This document shows positions 61,598-64,000 of a stretch of 64,000 bases of DNA, in pieces. The stretch is from JBFLYN01 sp040756655 (lineage in GTDB: Bacteria > Bacillota > Sulfobacillia > UBA8153): the NCBI GenBank assembly GCA_040756655.1, contig JBFLYN010000003.1:77737-141736 (forward strand). Reading direction: 5' to 3'. The notes beneath the pieces are model-generated. The model did no database searches, was not told the DNA's origin, and saw only the letters and a program-made list of their open reading frames with translations. Positions within the stretch are counted from its first letter, which is position 1; each line of letters begins with the position of its first letter. A program made the position numbers and the translations under genes.

Positions 61598-62768
61598 TTG
61601 CTTCACCACCTTCAACTTCTGGCTTCCAAGGGCGGGGTGGAACGGAAATCCGCCCGAAATGATACAGGATGCCATGGACGGTCCGGGCGGCGGCCCTACC
61701 GTCACCGTACGGGTTGGAGGCTCGGGCCATGGCGGCGTACGCATGGGAGTCGTGCAAAAGTCGCCTCGTCTGACCGACGATGCGCTCCCGGCTGCTACCC
61801 ACCAGCACCACGGTCCCGGCTGCCACGGCCTCGGGCCGTTCCGTCTTCTCCCGGGCCAAGAGCACCGGCACGCCCAGCGAGGGGGCCTCCTCCTGCAGGC
61901 CTCCGGAGTCGGTAATAATCAGGCAGGCCCGTTGCATCAGGTTGGCCCAGTCGGGATACGGAAGTGGATCCATGAGCAGTACCCGGTCCATGTCCAGAAG
62001 ATGCTCCCGCAACACTGCACCGGCTTCGGGGTTTAGGTGCGCCGAGATCAGGAGCTGCACACCGGTTTCCTCCCGGGCCAGGTCTTGCAGGGCCTGGGCT
62101 ATCTCCCGCATGGGTTGCCCGAAGTTCTCCCGGCGGTGCACATCCACCAGGATAAGGCGTTTTTCTGGGTCCAGTCCCTCCAACCCTGGACTTACGAACT
62201 TGTAGCCCGGTCTTACCGTCCAAAACAGGGAATCAATGGCGGTATTGCCCGTTACAAACACTGAACTGCTCTTGATGCCCTCGGCAACCAGGTTGTCGCG
62301 AGCCCAGGCAGTTGCGCAAAAATGCAGGTCGCAAGCGGCATCGGTGAGCCGCCGCATCATCTCTTCGGGAAACGGAGCCAACTTGTCATGGGTCCTCAAC
62401 CCTGCTTCCACGTGCCCCACCGGCACCTGGTGGAAATAGGCACTCAAGGTGCCCATGAGCGTAGTTAAGGTATCACCATGCACCAAGACCAGGCTGGGCT
62501 TTTCGCGGGCTATGACCGGGGACAGGCGATCCAAGGCTCGCACTGCCGTTTCTGTGAGCGTCTGGCGCGGGAGCATGATCTCAAGGTCATAGTCGGGAAC
62601 GATCCGGAAGTGTTCCAGCACAAGGTCGAGCATTTCCCGGTGCTGGGCGGTCACCACTACCCGGCTTTCGATCTGGTCGGGGTGAGCCTCTAGCTCCCGG
62701 ATCACCGGAGCCATCTTGGTTGCTTCAGGTCGGGTGCCGAACACCGTCAGCACCTTGAGGCGGGACAA
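61554..62768 (-). CDS. wecB: UDP-N-acetylglucosamine 2-epimerase (non-hydrolysing)
   Basis: The enzyme interconverts UDP-GlcNAc and UDP-ManNAc for wall-polymer linkage units. The 404-residue protein has the family motifs LTVFGTRPEATKMAPVI, VHGDTLTTLMG, HVEAGLRT, VTGNTAIDSL, ITDSGGLQEEAPSLGVPVL and the C-terminal DGRAAARTVHGIL. The TTG at 62768 follows AGGTG. It lies between tagO and the ATPase genes and feeds TagA (8293-9033). Its last 44 nt overlap ntpF. Confidence 0.95.
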   Translation of the reverse strand: MSRLKVLTVFGTRPEATKMAPVIRELEAHPDQIESRVVVTAQHREMLDLVLEHFRIVPDYDLEIMLPRQTLTETAVRALDRLSPVIAREKPSLVLVHGDTLTTLMGTLSAYFHQVPVGHVEAGLRTHDKLAPFPEEMMRRLTDAACDLHFCATAWARDNLVAEGIKSSSVFVTGNTAIDSLFWTVRPGYKFVSPGLEGLDPEKRLILVDVHRRENFGQPMREIAQALQDLAREETGVQLLISAHLNPEAGAVLREHLLDMDRVLLMDPLPYPDWANLMQRACLIITDSGGLQEEAPSLGVPVLLAREKTERPEAVAAGTVVLVGSSRERIVGQTRRLLHDSHAYAAMARASNPYGDGRAAARTVHGILYHFGRISVPPRPWKPEVEGGEASDPGIAGADPALRG

Positions 62769-62887
62769 TCACTACACCTCAATCTGGGCCCCATCAGCGC
62801 AAAGCCCGGAGAGCTGCACCTCCTAGGGAGGTATGGGCCGTACCGGGCAGAGCTTGGCCTCAGTACATGTTAAACAGAATCACATGT

Positions 62888-63919
62888 TCAATGTTGTACG
62901 TCTTTTTCCTGCCTCAAGTCTAAAATTCCGATTTTTTTGCCCACTGCCCAGCCGCACCCGATGATCCCCACCAGCATCATACCACTCTGGCGCAGGTTGA
63001 GAGCAGTCATGAGTATGGCCGCAAAGCCCAGCATGGCGCTGACCCCGTACATGAGCACCACTGCCTGGCGCTGGCTAAGTCCCAGGTGCAAGAGCCGGTG
63101 GTGCAGGTGACTACGGTCTGCCTCGTATATGGGCTTACCGTTGGAAGCCCGGCGCACCACGGCAAAGAACGCGTCAAAGATGGGCAGTCCCAACGCCAGT
63201 ACCGGGATGAGCAAGGCAATGGCCGCAGCGCTCTTCAGGGTGCCCTGGATGGAGAGAGCGGCCAGGATATAGCCGAGGAACATGGAACCGGCGTCTCCCA
63301 TGAAAATGCGGGCCGGGTTGAAGTTGTAAGGCAAAAAGCCCAAGGCGCTTCCGGCTAAAGCGGCCGTGGCCACTACCATGTGGGGCTGGCCCTGGTGCCA
63401 GGCTACGTAGAGGAGCGTAAACGCCGCTATTGAAGCCACTCCTGCCGCCAGGCCGTCCAAGCCATCCGACAGGTTGACCACGTTGATCACGCCCACTACC
63501 CACAGCACGGTAAACGGGATGCTCAACCATCCTAGCGCAAAGACGTCGGCCAATGGGTTGGTGAGATAGTTGATGCGCACACCACCCATTACCAGGACCA
63601 GGGCGGCGGCGACCTGCCCCAAGAGCTTTACCTTGGGCCTGAGTTCCTTAACGTCGTCCACCACGCCCAGGCCCGTCACCAGGAGGCCGCCGGTGATCAT
63701 GGGGACGGTAGCCAGTTCGGCCGGCCGGATGATGAGGATGGCTGCCATGAACCCGGCAGCTATGGCCAGTCCACCCAGGTGAGGTATGGGTTTGGAGTGA
63801 ACACTCCGTTGGACCGGCACCACCATGGCGCCTGTGCGCATGGCCAAGCGGCGACAAAGGGGAGTTACAAAGCAAGCTATGATCAGGGCAATGAAGAACG
63901 CGTAGTAAGCCTGGCTCAC
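62888..63919 (-). CDS. tagO: undecaprenyl-phosphate GlcNAc-1-phosphate transferase (TagO/WecA)
   Basis: TagO loads GlcNAc-1-P on undecaprenyl phosphate, starting teichoic acid and other wall glycans. The 343-residue polytopic protein has the PNPT motifs HSKPIPHLGGLAI, GVVDDVKELRPKVKLLGQ, NVVNLSDGLDGLAAG, NFNPARIFMGDAGSMFLG and the His motif DRSHLHHRLLHLG. The GTG at 63919 has a GGAG about 10 nt upstream. It is the first gene of the tagO-wecB-ATPase run, behind a near-consensus promoter. Confidence 0.95.
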   Translation of the reverse strand: MSQAYYAFFIALIIACFVTPLCRRLAMRTGAMVVPVQRSVHSKPIPHLGGLAIAAGFMAAILIIRPAELATVPMITGGLLVTGLGVVDDVKELRPKVKLLGQVAAALVLVMGGVRINYLTNPLADVFALGWLSIPFTVLWVVGVINVVNLSDGLDGLAAGVASIAAFTLLYVAWHQGQPHMVVATAALAGSALGFLPYNFNPARIFMGDAGSMFLGYILAALSIQGTLKSAAAIALLIPVLALGLPIFDAFFAVVRRASNGKPIYEADRSHLHHRLLHLGLSQRQAVVLMYGVSAMLGFAAILMTALNLRQSGMMLVGIIGCGWAVGKKIGILDLRQEKDVQH

Positions 63920-63954
63920 CGGGTGGCCACTCCTCTCCCAAAGAGGACAACTCC

Positions 63955-63983
63955 ATTGTACCGAGCCGTCATTTTTCTGTCAA
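63955..63983 (-). promoter_or_regulatory. near-consensus sigma-A promoter of the tagO-wecB-ATPase run
   Basis: On the minus strand TTGACA (63978-63983), 17 nt, TACAAT (63955-63960), 36 nt before the tagO start codon. No other promoter of similar quality is visible before the ATPase genes, so it may serve all of them. Confidence 0.88.
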
Positions 63984-64000
63984 CCTGGCGGAAGAACTGG

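Overview
The window is a GC-rich stretch of a spore-forming, flagellated Bacillota (Firmicutes) genome. Sporulation genes (spoIID, spoIIQ, spoIIID, ytrH and a ytrI-like gene), a complete late flagellar cluster with fliW/csrA/hag, divIVA/Min-type and ftsEX division genes, csaB, tagO and split transketolase subunits all point to a deep, Clostridia-like lineage (Moorella/Desulfotomaculum-type gene content). The species cannot be named from sequence reading alone. Nearly every gene lies on the minus strand; the exceptions are a glycosyltransferase-csaB pair (9183-11421) and a JAMM peptidase gene (42884-43303).

Right to left, in the direction of transcription: 63983-52948 holds a strong sigma-A promoter, tagO, wecB and a complete nine-gene V/A-type ATPase operon (H-I-K-E-C-F-A-B-D), ending in a terminator. 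Then come murA, nifS-thiI, and a surface-polysaccharide group (GT4, DUF4330, small membrane protein, O-antigen ligase). A scarred accessory stretch (43.3-45.6 kb) follows, with a GNAT gene, a broken IS66 transposase and truncated ORFs. Next is the spoIID-spoIIQ-spoIIID-mbl-flgF-flgG-flgJ block, then ytrH-ytrI-fabZ. A SAM-I riboswitch then controls a short MetE-like methionine synthase that overlaps metK.

33.0-21.0 kb carries a GAF-GGDEF cyclase and the flagellar cluster yvyF-flgM-flgN-flgK-flgL-fliW-csrA-hag-flaG-fliD-fliS-fliT, followed by cspA-like and hpf genes. 21.0-11.4 kb holds two uncharacterised genes, an intact and a degenerate HD-GYP protein, a DUF5317 gene, secA and prfB (with its programmed +1 frameshift). 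11.4-6.5 kb is the csaB/GT4/wecG/transketolase insert, and 6.4-1 kb is ftsE-ftsX-envC-ctp-minJ-polysaccharide deacetylase. The order hpf-secA-prfB-ftsE-ftsX-ctp-minJ and the order murA-spoIID-spoIIQ-spoIIID-mbl-flhO-flhP follow the usual Bacillota backbone.

The most notable points are: a V-type ATPase occupying the slot between wecB and murA where most relatives keep the F1Fo operon; a flagellar cap protein with an inserted F5/8C (discoidin-like) domain; a hag leader with a textbook CsrA-binding hairpin; four sigma-D-like promoters sharing the same unusual spacing; a catalytically degenerate HD-GYP protein next to an intact one; and a cluster of three DnaA-box-like 9-mers next to the cold-shock gene.
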